Source of the DNA: Bog-473 sp035552395
Lineage (GTDB): Bacteria > Actinomycetota > Acidimicrobiia > Acidimicrobiales > RAAP-2
Assembly: GCA_035552395.1 (NCBI GenBank)
Contig: DASZLL010000112.1
Location: forward strand, 1 to 64,000
DNA: 64,000 nucleotides
Direction: 5' to 3'
This document shows positions 33,564 through 42,727 of the stretch, piece by piece. The notes under the pieces were generated by a model. That model did no database searches, was not told where the DNA came from, and saw only the letters and a program-made list of their open reading frames with translations. How positions within the stretch are numbered: the first letter of the stretch is position 1; each line of letters opens with the position of its first letter. A program made the translations under genes and the position numbers.

Positions 33564-35588
33564 GTGCTCGCATTCTCGGCGCCGAACTTCGTGCTCGTTC
33601 AGGGTGTGTTCTACGGCCTGGGCTACGGGTTGCTCGCGCTCGGTCTCGTGCTGGTGTACCGGACCAACCGGGTGCTCAACTTCGCCCAGGGCCAGATCGG
33701 CGTGATCGCGGCGGTCTTCCTCCTCAAGCTCGCCGCCGACTTCAAGTTCAACTACTGGTTCGCCCTCGTGCTCTCAGTGAGCCTGGCGGCGTTCGTGGCG
33801 GCGCTCTCCGAGTTGGTCCTGCGACGGCTGTTCACGCGTCCCCGAGTGCTCGTCATGGTCGCCACTATCGGCTTGAGTTACGTGTTGCTCGCGTTGGCCT
33901 CGCTGCCGTTCATCCGAGCCTCCAACACGTCGAGGCCTGAACCCGTCCCGTTCGACCTCTCGTTTCACCTCGGACCGTTCATCATTACCCCGACCGAGGT
34001 GCTCACGCTCATCGTCGCACCCATCGTGACCCTGGCCCTCGTTCTCGCCGTCCGGCTGACGCCGTGGGGGCTTTCCATGCGCGCCATGTCGGAGAACGCG
34101 GACTCCGCACGACTGTCAGGCGTGTGGATCCGTCGAACTTCGACGCTCACCTGGACGGTGGCCGGCGTGCTCTCGGCGTTCACGGCCATCCTCAACGCGC
34201 CCAATCAAACCAGTGCGCTCACCCAGGCGTTGTCGCCCGACCTCTTGCTCTACGCACTGGCCGCCGCACTCATCGGGGCGATGGTCAACCTCACGGTCGC
34301 GTTCGTCGCCGGGGTGGGCCTGGGAGTCTTCCTCGAGCTCCTGCAGTGGAACGTCCCCTCGCCGGCCAAGCAGCAACTCATCATCTTCATCGTGGTGATG
34401 GGGGTGCTGCTGATCCGGGTGCGGGCACTGCGCAAGGGCGTGCGAACGGGGGACAGGAGCACGTGGCAGCACGGCGCGGCGACGACGGTGCGGGCGACGG
34501 CCGACCTGCTGCGGCGCCGGGTTTCCGTTGCGGGCGTCGGGCTGGTCGTGGGTGCGGCCGTGTTGCTGCCGTTCGTGCTCTCCGTCGGCAACGACGTGCT
34601 CATGAGCCAGATCTGCATCTACGCCGTCGTTGCGCTCTCGTTGACCATGCTTACGGGTTGGGCGGGGCAGGTCTCGCTTGGGCAGTTCGGCCTGGTGGCG
34701 GTGGGCGCGCTGGTGGCCGTGCACCTCGGCACCTCCGTCCCGCTGCCGTTGGTGATGCTCTACGGCGGGGCGGTAACGGCGGTCGTGGCCATTTTGGTGG
34801 GGCTTCCGGCTCTTCGTATGCCGGGTCTCTTCCTGGCCGTCACAACGCTGGCCTTCGCCATCTTCATGCAGAACGCCGTCCTGGCCACTCCCTGCATCAC
34901 CATCCCCGGCATCGACAAGACGCTGTGCACCGGCCTGCCCAACCCGGCCTACACGGTCGTGGCGCGCCCTTCGTTGTTCGGCCTCAGCCTGGCGTCTCAG
35001 CGCTCCTTCGCCTGGTTCGCCCTGGCCGTGCTCGTGCTGTCGGTGCTCATGCTGCGGGTGTGGCGCGACAAGGGCGTGGCGCGCCGCCTCGTCGCGGTCC
35101 GCGACAACGAGCTGGGTGCCGCGGCCATGGGCATCCCCGTCCTGCGCACCAAGCTGCTGGCGTTCGCCCTGTCCGGCTTCGTGGCGGGCTACGCCGGGGT
35201 GTGCTTTGCCTTCGCCACGCAGCAGCTGAACAACACCGACCTCACCTTCGACCCCACGACCTCGTTCGTGATCATTTCGATGGTGGTGATCGGCGGTCTC
35301 GGGTCCATTTCCGGCGCCATCCTCGGCGCGGTCTACCTCGAGGGACTGCCCGCCATTTTCGGCTCCAACCAGACGATCCAGTTCATTACGAGCGGTCTGG
35401 GTTTGATCGCGTTCATCCTGTACCTGCCGGGCGGGCTGGGCGAACTCCTCCACCGCCTGGGCGACGTGGTCACGGTGGGCGTCCGCGCCCTGCTGCACCG
35501 TGACGCGACCGACGCCGCGGGCCCAGCGGTGGGTGCGGCCGCACCGATGTCGCCACCCGCGCTCGCAACCGACGGGGCGGAGCGGTGA
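33564..35588 (+). CDS. Fused LivH-LivM ABC permease
   Basis: A 674-residue protein joining both membrane subunits of a branched-chain-type importer. The LivH half (about 1-290) has LALGLVLVYRTNRVLNFAQG and a C-terminal region with DPSNF-like loops; the LivM half (about 330-640) has LTGWAGQVSLGQFGLVAVGAL and RDNELGAAAMGIPVLRTKLLAFALSG. Fused LivHM genes are known in actinobacteria but are less common than separate genes. It starts at GTG 33564 and overlaps the LivG gene by GTGA. Confidence 0.88.
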   Translation: MLAFSAPNFVLVQGVFYGLGYGLLALGLVLVYRTNRVLNFAQGQIGVIAAVFLLKLAADFKFNYWFALVLSVSLAAFVAALSELVLRRLFTRPRVLVMVATIGLSYVLLALASLPFIRASNTSRPEPVPFDLSFHLGPFIITPTEVLTLIVAPIVTLALVLAVRLTPWGLSMRAMSENADSARLSGVWIRRTSTLTWTVAGVLSAFTAILNAPNQTSALTQALSPDLLLYALAAALIGAMVNLTVAFVAGVGLGVFLELLQWNVPSPAKQQLIIFIVVMGVLLIRVRALRKGVRTGDRSTWQHGAATTVRATADLLRRRVSVAGVGLVVGAAVLLPFVLSVGNDVLMSQICIYAVVALSLTMLTGWAGQVSLGQFGLVAVGALVAVHLGTSVPLPLVMLYGGAVTAVVAILVGLPALRMPGLFLAVTTLAFAIFMQNAVLATPCITIPGIDKTLCTGLPNPAYTVVARPSLFGLSLASQRSFAWFALAVLVLSVLMLRVWRDKGVARRLVAVRDNELGAAAMGIPVLRTKLLAFALSGFVAGYAGVCFAFATQQLNNTDLTFDPTTSFVIISMVVIGGLGSISGAILGAVYLEGLPAIFGSNQTIQFITSGLGLIAFILYLPGGLGELLHRLGDVVTVGVRALLHRDATDAAGPAVGAAAPMSPPALATDGAER

Positions 35589-36460
35589 GCGGCGTGTCGG
35601 CGACCGTCGAGGCGCCCGCAGTGCATCCGTCACAGCTCAAGGTCGATGACGTGCATGTCAGCTTCGGGGGGGTACACGCGCTCAACGGGGTGACGTTTAG
35701 GGCCGATGCCGGGTCCATCGTGGGATTGATCGGGGCAAACGGATCGGGCAAGACGACGACGCTCGACGTGGTCTCGGGCCTGGTCAAGCCTGCGTCGGGG
35801 CACGTGTGGCTCGACGGGATCGAACTGGGCGAGTACCTGCCCGAAGAGCGCCTCGGCGTGGGCATGGTCCGATCGTTCCAGGACTGCCGCCTTTTTCCGG
35901 AGCTGAGCGTGCTCGACGTGTTGCTGTTGAGCGAGGACGCCTGCCACGAGGTGGCAGTGCTCTCGACCACATTGCGGCTCCCCTGGGCGCGCCGCGCCGA
36001 GCGGCGCAAGCTCGAGGCGGTCGACCAGGTGATCGCGGCGTTCGGGCTCGAACGGTTCCGCCATCACCGCACGGCCGAACTGTCCACGGGGACCCGGCGG
36101 GTGGTGGACCTTGCCTCTATCGTCCTGGCCCGCCCGCGTCTCCTCCTCCTCGATGAGCCGACGGCGGGCATCGCCCAGCGGGAGGCCGAGGCCTTCATTC
36201 CGCTGCTGCGGCGCATCCACGAGGTGGCCGACACGACGATCGTGCTCGTCGAGCACGACGTGCCCCTGGTGTTCGAGCTCTGCTCGACCGTGGTCGTGAT
36301 GGAGCTGGGCCGGGTGGTGGCGGCCGGCCCACCGGACCAGGTCCGCGCTGACCCCACTGCGCTGGCCGCGTACCTTGGTGCCAGCGATGAGGCCCTCATG
36401 GCGTCGGGCCCGCTGGGGGAAGGCGGTCGAGACCGCACCGGTCGAAGCGAAGGAGTGTGA
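35585..36460 (+). CDS. LivG-type ABC ATPase
   Basis: A 291-residue ATPase partner for the fused LivF. Walker A GANGSGKT 50-57, Walker B LLLLDEPTAGI 186-196 and switch His in VEHDVPL are canonical. The signature is ELSTGTRRVVDLA instead of LSGGQ, a form seen in a subset of LivG-like proteins and compatible with the asymmetric ATP sites of these importers. The N-terminal 16 residues are an extra extension. Start GTG 35585 overlaps the permease stop. Confidence 0.87.
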   Translation: MSGVSATVEAPAVHPSQLKVDDVHVSFGGVHALNGVTFRADAGSIVGLIGANGSGKTTTLDVVSGLVKPASGHVWLDGIELGEYLPEERLGVGMVRSFQDCRLFPELSVLDVLLLSEDACHEVAVLSTTLRLPWARRAERRKLEAVDQVIAAFGLERFRHHRTAELSTGTRRVVDLASIVLARPRLLLLDEPTAGIAQREAEAFIPLLRRIHEVADTTIVLVEHDVPLVFELCSTVVVMELGRVVAAGPPDQVRADPTALAAYLGASDEALMASGPLGEGGRDRTGRSEGV

Positions 36461-36462
36461 CC

Positions 36463-38016
36463 ATGGAGGCCAGCACCCAAGTGCCCGCCCGCCAGGCGAT
36501 GTGGAACCCCCTGGCGCCGATCGGGCGATCGTGGCGGCGCTTGCGCCGGCGCCCGCGCGCCATGCAGATCCGCACCGCCCTCATCGTGGTGGCGATCGTG
36601 GTCGGGCTGGTGGCGTGGCTGACCTTCGCGCCCTCGGGTACGCCCGGTGGATCGGGCGCGGCCGGCGCGGCCGAGGTAACAAGCGCGTCCAACTCCACGG
36701 CGACGCCCGTAAGCCAGGCCAGCACGAGCAACCGTGGCGTCTCCAAGACCTCGATCAACGTCGTCTTTCCGGTGGTGGCGATCAACAGCCTCGCAGGCAA
36801 GGAAGGGTTCGCCCAAGACAAGGAGTACAACGAGCAGATCCCCGCCATCAACCTCTACGTCAACCAGATCAACAAGTCCGGCGGGATAAACGGGCGCAAG
36901 ATCAACCCGATCATCGAACAGTTCGACCCGACGAGCGACGCCAACATGCAGGCGCTGTGCCGGCAGTGGACCGAAGGCAGCCCGCCCGTGTTCGCCGTGC
37001 TGGACGGGATCGGGACCTGGCTGGGCGACAACCAGTTGTGCGTGGCGCAGCAGGGACAGACCCCGCTCCTCAGTGCGTGGTCCACCACGACGAATTGGAC
37101 CAACTTGGGCTCTCCCTACCTGTGGTGGACGGGCGCCGACATGGCGCCGGTGCTGGCGGCCACCGTGCAGTGGGGGATGAGCTCGGGGCGTCTCGGGCAC
37201 GGGAAGAAGGTCGGCGTCGTGGTCTCCGACCAGGCGGCCGACCAGTCCGCGCTCAATGACGCCCTGCTCCCCGACCTCAAGAAGATCGGCATCACGCCGG
37301 TCGTCGAGACGGTGGCCGGCAGCACCAGCCAGACGGCGACCACCAACTCCGACGCCCAGTTGGCCGTGGAGAAATTCAAATCCGAAGGCGTGCAATCGGT
37401 CTTCCCGCTTCTCGCGGAAAACGCGTTCTTCCCGTACATCGGAGCGGAGAACTCGCAGCAGTACTACCCGCAGCTCTTGTTGAGCGACTACGAGTCGACG
37501 ATCGAGGTCGCGCTCGGACTCATCCCGGTGCCCTACGAGCAGGCGCTCAACGGGCAGGAGGGCGTGACGACCGAGACGCTCGGGGGCTTTGACGACGCGC
37601 GCCCTGAGAGCCAGGGCGGCTATGACCCCGGCGTGCGCTCCTGCTTCAGCACATGGCACGCGTACCACCCCAAGCCGATCCCCGGCACCGAGAGCTTCTA
37701 CATCGAGGAGCAGGGACCGATTCAGGCCTGGTGCGGCGCCATCCGGCTGTTCGCCCAAGCCGCCAAGAGCGCGGGCCCCAACCTGAACCGCCGCACCTTC
37801 GTGACCGCGATGTCGAAGATCTCGAACTACCCCGGCACGCTCTCACCGGTCTGGAGCTACGGGCCGAACAAGTTCTACGGCCCCACGCAGTATCAGGTGG
37901 TGAAGGTGCACAACAACGTGCCGCCGTCTTCACAGTGCAAGCTCAAAACGAACCATAAGCCGCAGGGGACATGTTGGGTCACGGTGCAACCCTTCAAGCC
38001 GTTGCCGGCGGCGTGA
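36463..38016 (+). CDS. Periplasmic-binding-type substrate receptor with membrane anchor
   Basis: A 517-residue class I periplasmic-binding-type protein (Peripla_BP_6) that should capture the substrate of the fused importer. ATG 36463 is favoured by AAGGAG eight bases upstream. A 36-residue basic N terminus precedes one hydrophobic segment (about 37-55) and a Ser/Thr/Gly linker; no lipobox Cys follows, so it may stay anchored by this helix rather than be a lipoprotein. Mature features include INVVFPVVAINSLAGKEGF, the ligand region and a C-terminal CWVTVQPF with paired Cys. Confidence 0.82.
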   Translation: MEASTQVPARQAMWNPLAPIGRSWRRLRRRPRAMQIRTALIVVAIVVGLVAWLTFAPSGTPGGSGAAGAAEVTSASNSTATPVSQASTSNRGVSKTSINVVFPVVAINSLAGKEGFAQDKEYNEQIPAINLYVNQINKSGGINGRKINPIIEQFDPTSDANMQALCRQWTEGSPPVFAVLDGIGTWLGDNQLCVAQQGQTPLLSAWSTTTNWTNLGSPYLWWTGADMAPVLAATVQWGMSSGRLGHGKKVGVVVSDQAADQSALNDALLPDLKKIGITPVVETVAGSTSQTATTNSDAQLAVEKFKSEGVQSVFPLLAENAFFPYIGAENSQQYYPQLLLSDYESTIEVALGLIPVPYEQALNGQEGVTTETLGGFDDARPESQGGYDPGVRSCFSTWHAYHPKPIPGTESFYIEEQGPIQAWCGAIRLFAQAAKSAGPNLNRRTFVTAMSKISNYPGTLSPVWSYGPNKFYGPTQYQVVKVHNNVPPSSQCKLKTNHKPQGTCWVTVQPFKPLPAA

Positions 38017-38022
38017 ACGCGC

Positions 38023-38859
38023 TCAGGCGATAATCGTCGGCGACGGGGGGCGGCCCTCCAAGATGTCGTCGAACCTTGTCTGCAGCGCCCCCCGCAGCTC
38101 GGGGTGGGTGAGGATGTAGAAGGTGTTCGTGCGGACCGCTTCCAGCACTCGCTCGGCCACCTGCTCGGACGGGATCCCTCCGCTCACCAGGTCCTGGATC
38201 AGCCCGCGCATGTCCTCCGACCCATCGACATCGCGGACCGGCGCCCACAACGGGCGGTTACGGTCGGACTCGGCGATGCGGGTCTGCACAAAGCCCGGAC
38301 AGAGCACCGACACACCCACACCGGAAACGCCCGCTGCCTCCAGATCCTTGTACAGCGTCTCCGACATGGCGACCACGGCCTGCTTCGTGGCGTTGTAGGG
38401 CCCGAGGAACGGGGCGGTGGTGAGGCCGGCGATCGACGCGGTATTCACCACATGGCCCTCGCCCTGCTGCATGAACAGCGGCACAAAGGTGGCAATGCCG
38501 TGCACGACGCCCCACAGGTTGACGCCAAGGATCCAGCGCCAGTCCTCTTCGGGCACCTCTCAGATCGGGCCACCTGTGCCGACGCCGGCGTTGTTGTGCA
38601 CGAGGTGCACGGCGTCGAACTCCCGCAGGGCGCGGTCGCGCAGCTCGCGCACCGATGCGACGTCGGACACGTCGGTGACCGCCGCGATGACATCGGCCCC
38701 AGTGGCCGCGAGCTCGTCAGCTGCCTCCTTGAGGGCGTTTTCTTCGATGTCGGCCAGCACGACCTTCATCCCTTCCCCTGCGGCCCGCGTTGCCACCGCC
38801 TTGCCGATGCCGCCGGCTGCCCCGGTGATCACCGCCACCTTGCCTTGCAGGTTCTCCAT
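38023..38859 (-). pseudogene. SDR oxidoreductase interrupted by one in-frame TGA
   Basis: A complete SDR of about 278 codons apart from one nonsense codon. From ATG 38859: TGAAGGIGKAV cofactor loop, HNNAGVGTGGPI, then TGA at 38562-38560 and, without a frame change, EVPEEDWRWILGVNLWG, NTASIAGL, YNATKQAV and the rest to 38023. The codon is where relatives have Trp (GGPI-W-EVPEEDW), so a TGG to TGA change of one base explains it. The Ser-Tyr-Lys triad is intact and no other lesion is seen, suggesting a very recent inactivation, a sequencing error or readthrough. Confidence 0.8.
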
Positions 38860-38970
38860 CGGGCTTCCCTTCGTCGGGTCTGAGGTCAGTCAACGACGCC
38901 CTGCTTTCACGGGCTACCACGTGGAGGTCACGGCATCGCCCGGTCGCCACGAACACGAAGCCGAGGTTGG

Positions 38971-39591
38971 TCACAGCCAGGAGAGCGTCCCGGCCGACAG
39001 GAGCACCAGCACACCCACGACGCACAGCAGCAGGGGCACCGCGACCGCTCCGAGTTTCGTCATCGTCCCGCGTGCCCGGGGGTGCCGGCCCGCGGTCAGG
39101 ACGAGCATGGTCAGGGCGACTTCACCGGCGACGAACACGATCGCGATCGTGAGCAGGTTGGCCACACCGCCCTCGTGGAAGAGGGGTATGTAGACGGCGA
39201 GGTTGTCGCCTCCGGCCGCGATCGTGACCAGCCCCGCCGCTATCAGGCTGCGTCCCACGGCGCGCTCAGTGGCCGGGCGTCGTCCTCTCGGCGCCGACTC
39301 GGCACCCGTGGCACGACCAGGCCGCCTGTGGCGGAGCCCGATGAGGCCGCGCGCACCGATGGCCAACGGCACGAACCCAAGGAGGCCGACCGCCGCGGCG
39401 GAGAACTCGAAGAGCAGCAGCGCGGCCACGGCAGCGACGACGACCACGAAGGAGAAACCAACCACTTGTCCGGCAGCGATGCGATGGGCCCGCTCCAATG
39501 GGGCTGCGGCGACCATGGCCGTCGTCACGACGCAGTTGTCGACGTTGGTCCCAACGAACGCGGCCACAGCTACGCCGACGTCGGCAGCCAA
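38971..39591 (-). CDS. CadD-family cadmium/metal resistance transporter
   Basis: About 206 residues with five or six transmembrane helices. The family motifs AAFVGTNVDNCVVTTAMV near the N terminus and AAGGDNLAVYIPLF near residue 130 (paired GTNVDN and GGDN acid sites) match CadD-type cadmium exporters. The start is uncertain: no ATG or GTG fits; TTG 39591 gives normal length and CTG 39618 would overlap the dioxygenase stop as CTGA. It is downstream of the TauD gene on the same strand. Confidence 0.72.
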   Translation of the reverse strand: MAADVGVAVAAFVGTNVDNCVVTTAMVAAAPLERAHRIAAGQVVGFSFVVVVAAVAALLLFEFSAAAVGLLGFVPLAIGARGLIGLRHRRPGRATGAESAPRGRRPATERAVGRSLIAAGLVTIAAGGDNLAVYIPLFHEGGVANLLTIAIVFVAGEVALTMLVLTAGRHPRARGTMTKLGAVAVPLLLCVVGVLVLLSAGTLSWL

Positions 39592-39614
39592 GCCTGCGGC
39601 AGCCAGGAGGGACG

Positions 39615-40490
39615 TCAGCGGCCGGGCGGCGGCATCGCCGGCCCGAAGGGCTTGTCGCCCCTCAGTGTCACGCGGTGCGCGTAGCGGGCGGCGTCGCCGT
39701 AGTCGTCGAGCGCGTAGTGCAGCGTCGCCCGGTTGTCCCAGAAGGCCACCGATCCGGCCCGCCAGCGGAATCGGCAGGTGTACTCCGGCTTGATGCAGTG
39801 GTGGTACAGCATCTCGAGCACGGCGGCGCTCTCGTTTTCCGACAACCCGTAGATCTGCCGGGTGAACTGCCGGTTGACGAAGAGCCCGTTGCGCCCGTTC
39901 TCGGGGTGCGTGCGTACGACGGGGTGCAGCGCCGGCATGAGCTTCTCCTGCCAGACGCCGTCCCACTCGTACCCGCCCCGCTCGGCGACGTCAGCCGCAA
40001 ACCACGGGTCGTGGTGGATGGCGATCAATTGGTCGCACATGGTGCGCACCGGGTCGGCCAAGCCGTCATAGGCGGCCTGCAAGCTCGCCCACATGGTGTC
40101 ACCGCCCACTTCAGGCGCCTCGAGCATGTAGAGGATGGAGCCCATGGCGGGGGTCTGCAGGAACGTCACGTCGGTGTGCCACCAACTGGCGCGGTCGACC
40201 TTGCCGTCGATGGCGAGGACTTCGGGGCTCTCGTCGATGGAGGGCAGGACGGGATGGGCCTCGGTCACGGTACCGAACTGTCGAGCGAAGTCCGCTTGCT
40301 GTTCGGCGCTGAGGGACTGGTCCCGGAAGAAGATGACGTGATGGGTGGTCCAGGCCTCGCGGATGGCGGCGACCACCTCGGGCGCCAGCGGTACCGAGAG
40401 GTCGACACCTGAGATCTCCGCGCCGATGGCGGGGGAGAGGGGGTGGACACCGATCGAGGTGGCGAGGGTCACCTGCCAATTCTGCCTCAC
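39615..40490 (-). CDS. TauD/TfdA-family Fe(II)/2-oxoglutarate dioxygenase
   Basis: A 291-residue non-haem iron oxygenase. The facial triad is HxD in WWHTDVTF near 103-110 and the distal His in YAHRVTLRGD near 267-276; the Arg of HRVTLRGD binds 2-oxoglutarate. IGAEISGVDLS near the N terminus is the family's first signature. It likely hydroxylates a sulfonate, ether or carboxylate such as taurine or a phenoxyacetate. Start GTG 40490 (weak site); GTG 40472 is an alternative. Divergent from the hydrolase at 40557. Confidence 0.87.
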   Translation of the reverse strand: MRQNWQVTLATSIGVHPLSPAIGAEISGVDLSVPLAPEVVAAIREAWTTHHVIFFRDQSLSAEQQADFARQFGTVTEAHPVLPSIDESPEVLAIDGKVDRASWWHTDVTFLQTPAMGSILYMLEAPEVGGDTMWASLQAAYDGLADPVRTMCDQLIAIHHDPWFAADVAERGGYEWDGVWQEKLMPALHPVVRTHPENGRNGLFVNRQFTRQIYGLSENESAAVLEMLYHHCIKPEYTCRFRWRAGSVAFWDNRATLHYALDDYGDAARYAHRVTLRGDKPFGPAMPPPGR

Positions 40491-40556
40491 TTCGCCCTAC
40501 ATTGGGCCCGAGCCGCGCCGGAACACCGGCGGGACCGACCAGGGAAGAGGTGGCGC

Positions 40557-41627
40557 ATGAGCACCGACACGCCGGCGCCGCTGCTCGCCCCGCCGGTGCG
40601 CAACTACTCGCCCTGGTACCAGTGGATGGCCCGGCTTGGCGGGACCGTGCACGAGGATCCCCTCCCCGAGGGCGATCCCGACCCGGCGGCGATCCCGGCC
40701 TGGGTCGAGCGTTGCCGCGTCCGCCTCGGCGAGTTACTGGGAGCCGAACCTTCTCGAGTGCCCCTCAACGTCGAGACACTCGAATCGACTCCCTGCGACG
40801 GCTATCGACGGGACAAGATCGTCTTCGACACCGAGGACACGATGTCGGTGCCGGCCTATCTGCTCGTCCCCGATTCCCGGGTCGACGCGCCAGCGGGTGC
40901 GGCGGTCCTCGCGTGCCACGGCCACGGGCCAGGCAAGTCACAGGTGGTCGGCCTGGAGCACACGGACATGCCGAATGCCGACTACGCGTTAGCGCTGGCG
41001 CGGCGCGGCTACGTCGTGTTGGCGCCCGACCTGCGCTGCTTCGGTGAACGCCTGGACTGGAATCCCGAGGACCACTACGCGTGCGACACCAACCTGGTCC
41101 ACGCGGCCATGGCGGGATGGAACCCCCTGACCCAGAATGTCTGGGACCTGATGCGCTCGCTCGACGTGCTGGAGGAGCACCCTCTCGTCGACCCCGACCG
41201 CCTGGGCATGGTGGGCATCAGCTACGGGGGCACCGTGACGCTGTTCACCGCGGCGGTCGACCAGCGCGTCGCCGCCGCCGTCGTCAGCGGCTACTTCTCG
41301 TCGTGGGCGGAGAGCCACAAGATGCCGTGGAACATGTGCGGCTCCCAGATCTTGTTCGGGATGCTGGGACGGCTGGAGCACGAGGACCTCGGCGGGCTGT
41401 TGGCACCCCGCCCACTGCTGATCGAGACGGGTACCGAAGACCCGCTGTTCCCTCTACGCGCCGCAACCGAGTCCGTCCGGCGCACGCGCCTGGTCTACGA
41501 CCGCCTTGGCGTGGCCGGGCGGCTGGTCCACGACGTCTTCGAGGGCGGTCATCAGTGGCACGGCACGGAAGCCCTCCCGTTTCTGGACCACTGGCTGGCG
41601 CACGACGCGGCGTTCGCTGCCGGCTGA
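40557..41627 (+). CDS. Alpha/beta hydrolase (acetyl-xylan-esterase/dienelactone hydrolase-like)
   Basis: A 356-residue hydrolase from ATG 40557 behind GAAGAGG. HGHGPGKS at 121-128 forms the oxyanion region, the elbow is GISYGG with Ser222, and GGHQWHG near 338 supplies His. The layout (N-terminal extension, LVP-x-x motif, YxYGG elbow) is that of the abhydrolase_7 group whose members deacetylate sugars or cleave esters. No signal peptide. Monocistronic. Confidence 0.78.
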   Translation: MSTDTPAPLLAPPVRNYSPWYQWMARLGGTVHEDPLPEGDPDPAAIPAWVERCRVRLGELLGAEPSRVPLNVETLESTPCDGYRRDKIVFDTEDTMSVPAYLLVPDSRVDAPAGAAVLACHGHGPGKSQVVGLEHTDMPNADYALALARRGYVVLAPDLRCFGERLDWNPEDHYACDTNLVHAAMAGWNPLTQNVWDLMRSLDVLEEHPLVDPDRLGMVGISYGGTVTLFTAAVDQRVAAAVVSGYFSSWAESHKMPWNMCGSQILFGMLGRLEHEDLGGLLAPRPLLIETGTEDPLFPLRAATESVRRTRLVYDRLGVAGRLVHDVFEGGHQWHGTEALPFLDHWLAHDAAFAAG

Positions 41628-41633
41628 AGCGCG

Positions 41634-41852
41634 TCAGGTGGCCCCGTCGTCGCGCGCGCGGGATTGGCGCGCCTCGGAGGCCTCACGGAGCAGCTGATCG
41701 AGCGAGGCCTGCGCCCCTGGGTGCGTGTCGCCCTCGTCGGGACCTGACATCGCGGGCTCCTCCCACTCGTCGGCGCCGAGTTCGTGGAGCAGCGTACGCA
41801 GCCTGGTTCGCCAGGGCCGGGAGCCGCCGCCCGGGCGGTCCTGGGTCCCCAC
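41634..41852 (-). CDS. Small hypothetical protein coupled to an LCP-like gene
   Basis: A 72-residue polar protein from GTG 41852, whose start shares one base with the TAG of the upstream LCP-like gene (TAGTG). The sequence RTLLHELGADEWEEPAMSG, then QASLDQLLREASEARQSRARDD, suggests two amphipathic helices. I recognise no family. The coupled start and strand agreement make it probably real. Confidence 0.45.
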   Translation of the reverse strand: MGTQDRPGGGSRPWRTRLRTLLHELGADEWEEPAMSGPDEGDTHPGAQASLDQLLREASEARQSRARDDGAT

Positions 41853-42640
41853 TAGAGGAAGCTGCGCAGGACCGTGGTGAACGCCGACGCGAGGACGACC
41901 TTGCCGTGGACGTCCTTGGCGGTCGGGACCGAGACGGGGTGCGCGGTCGGGACGTCCATCAAAGAGAGGACGGCGGACACCGGCGTGCCCGGGCCCAGGT
42001 AGATGTGCGACGCGACCTGCTCCAGCAGCGTCGTGGTGCTCGTCGGGTCCGAGATCATCGAGGTAATGGAGAGCTTGCCGGTGGCGAGCTGCCCGAGGTT
42101 CGACGACGGGTTCACCAGGTGCAGGTCGACGCCGACGTAGTGCGTCACCGGGATGCCCAGGCGGTGGAGACCGCCGATGATGGCGTCGGGCGCATGCAGG
42201 TTCAGCGACTCGATGGGCGCCGTGCGGCCTCCCGCCAAGGGCAGGCCCAGTGAGCTCGGGATCTTCAGCACGTTGGTGTGCCCCGCGGTGGCGTGAAACA
42301 CGAAGATCTGCTCGCTGTGGTCGGGGCCCTTGACGATGGCCAGCAGGTCGTTCTTGCCCTTGGCGAGTAGCGCGGCCGGCACGCCGACGTGATGCACCGC
42401 ATGGTCGATCTTGTAGAGGCCGATGCCGATCCAGGCGCCGACGAAGAGGACAAGGGCCAGCAGCGTCGCTCCCGTCGCGAGGAGGATGCGGCGAAGCCTG
42501 CGGCGGCGTACCTTCCTGCCCCCACCCCCACCTTCGACGGCCGCTTCGGTGCCCGACGGCGCGGCCACGCCCAAATGACCCGCCGCGATCGCGATCGTCA
42601 ATGTCCCCTCCGTCGACCGGCCCGGCCCCTGGCCCGGCAC
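41852..42640 (-). CDS. LCP (LytR-CpsA-Psr)-like membrane protein, degenerate
   Basis: A 262-residue protein from GTG 42640 (TTG 42601 or GTG 42568 are other options), with an Arg-rich cytoplasmic stretch, one transmembrane helix at about 51-76 and an extracellular domain. NVLKIPSSLGLPLAGG, INxA-like LNLHAPDAIIGGLHRLGIPVTHYVGVDL and a tail with VPVDGVHGKVVL follow the LCP order. The Arg and Asp residues that LCP ligases use to bind polyprenyl-pyrophosphate (the SIPRD and RSDT motifs) are absent, so ligase activity is doubtful; an adaptor or binding role is more likely. Confidence 0.6.
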   Translation of the reverse strand: MPGQGPGRSTEGTLTIAIAAGHLGVAAPSGTEAAVEGGGGGRKVRRRRLRRILLATGATLLALVLFVGAWIGIGLYKIDHAVHHVGVPAALLAKGKNDLLAIVKGPDHSEQIFVFHATAGHTNVLKIPSSLGLPLAGGRTAPIESLNLHAPDAIIGGLHRLGIPVTHYVGVDLHLVNPSSNLGQLATGKLSITSMISDPTSTTTLLEQVASHIYLGPGTPVSAVLSLMDVPTAHPVSVPTAKDVHGKVVLASAFTTVLRSFL

Positions 42641-42727
42641 CCCTCGTCCTGCCCCGAAAGTTACGGAGTCGCCATTGCCTCGTCGTTGCCCGAGGGGTTC
42701 GATGTGGTTGCCGTGGGCGCCCGTTTC

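Noticed and set aside
34116..35633. A 505-codon minus-strand frame rich in His, Gln and Arg
   Set aside because: Antisense to the transmembrane LivHM gene; mirror frames of hydrophobic codons give this composition.
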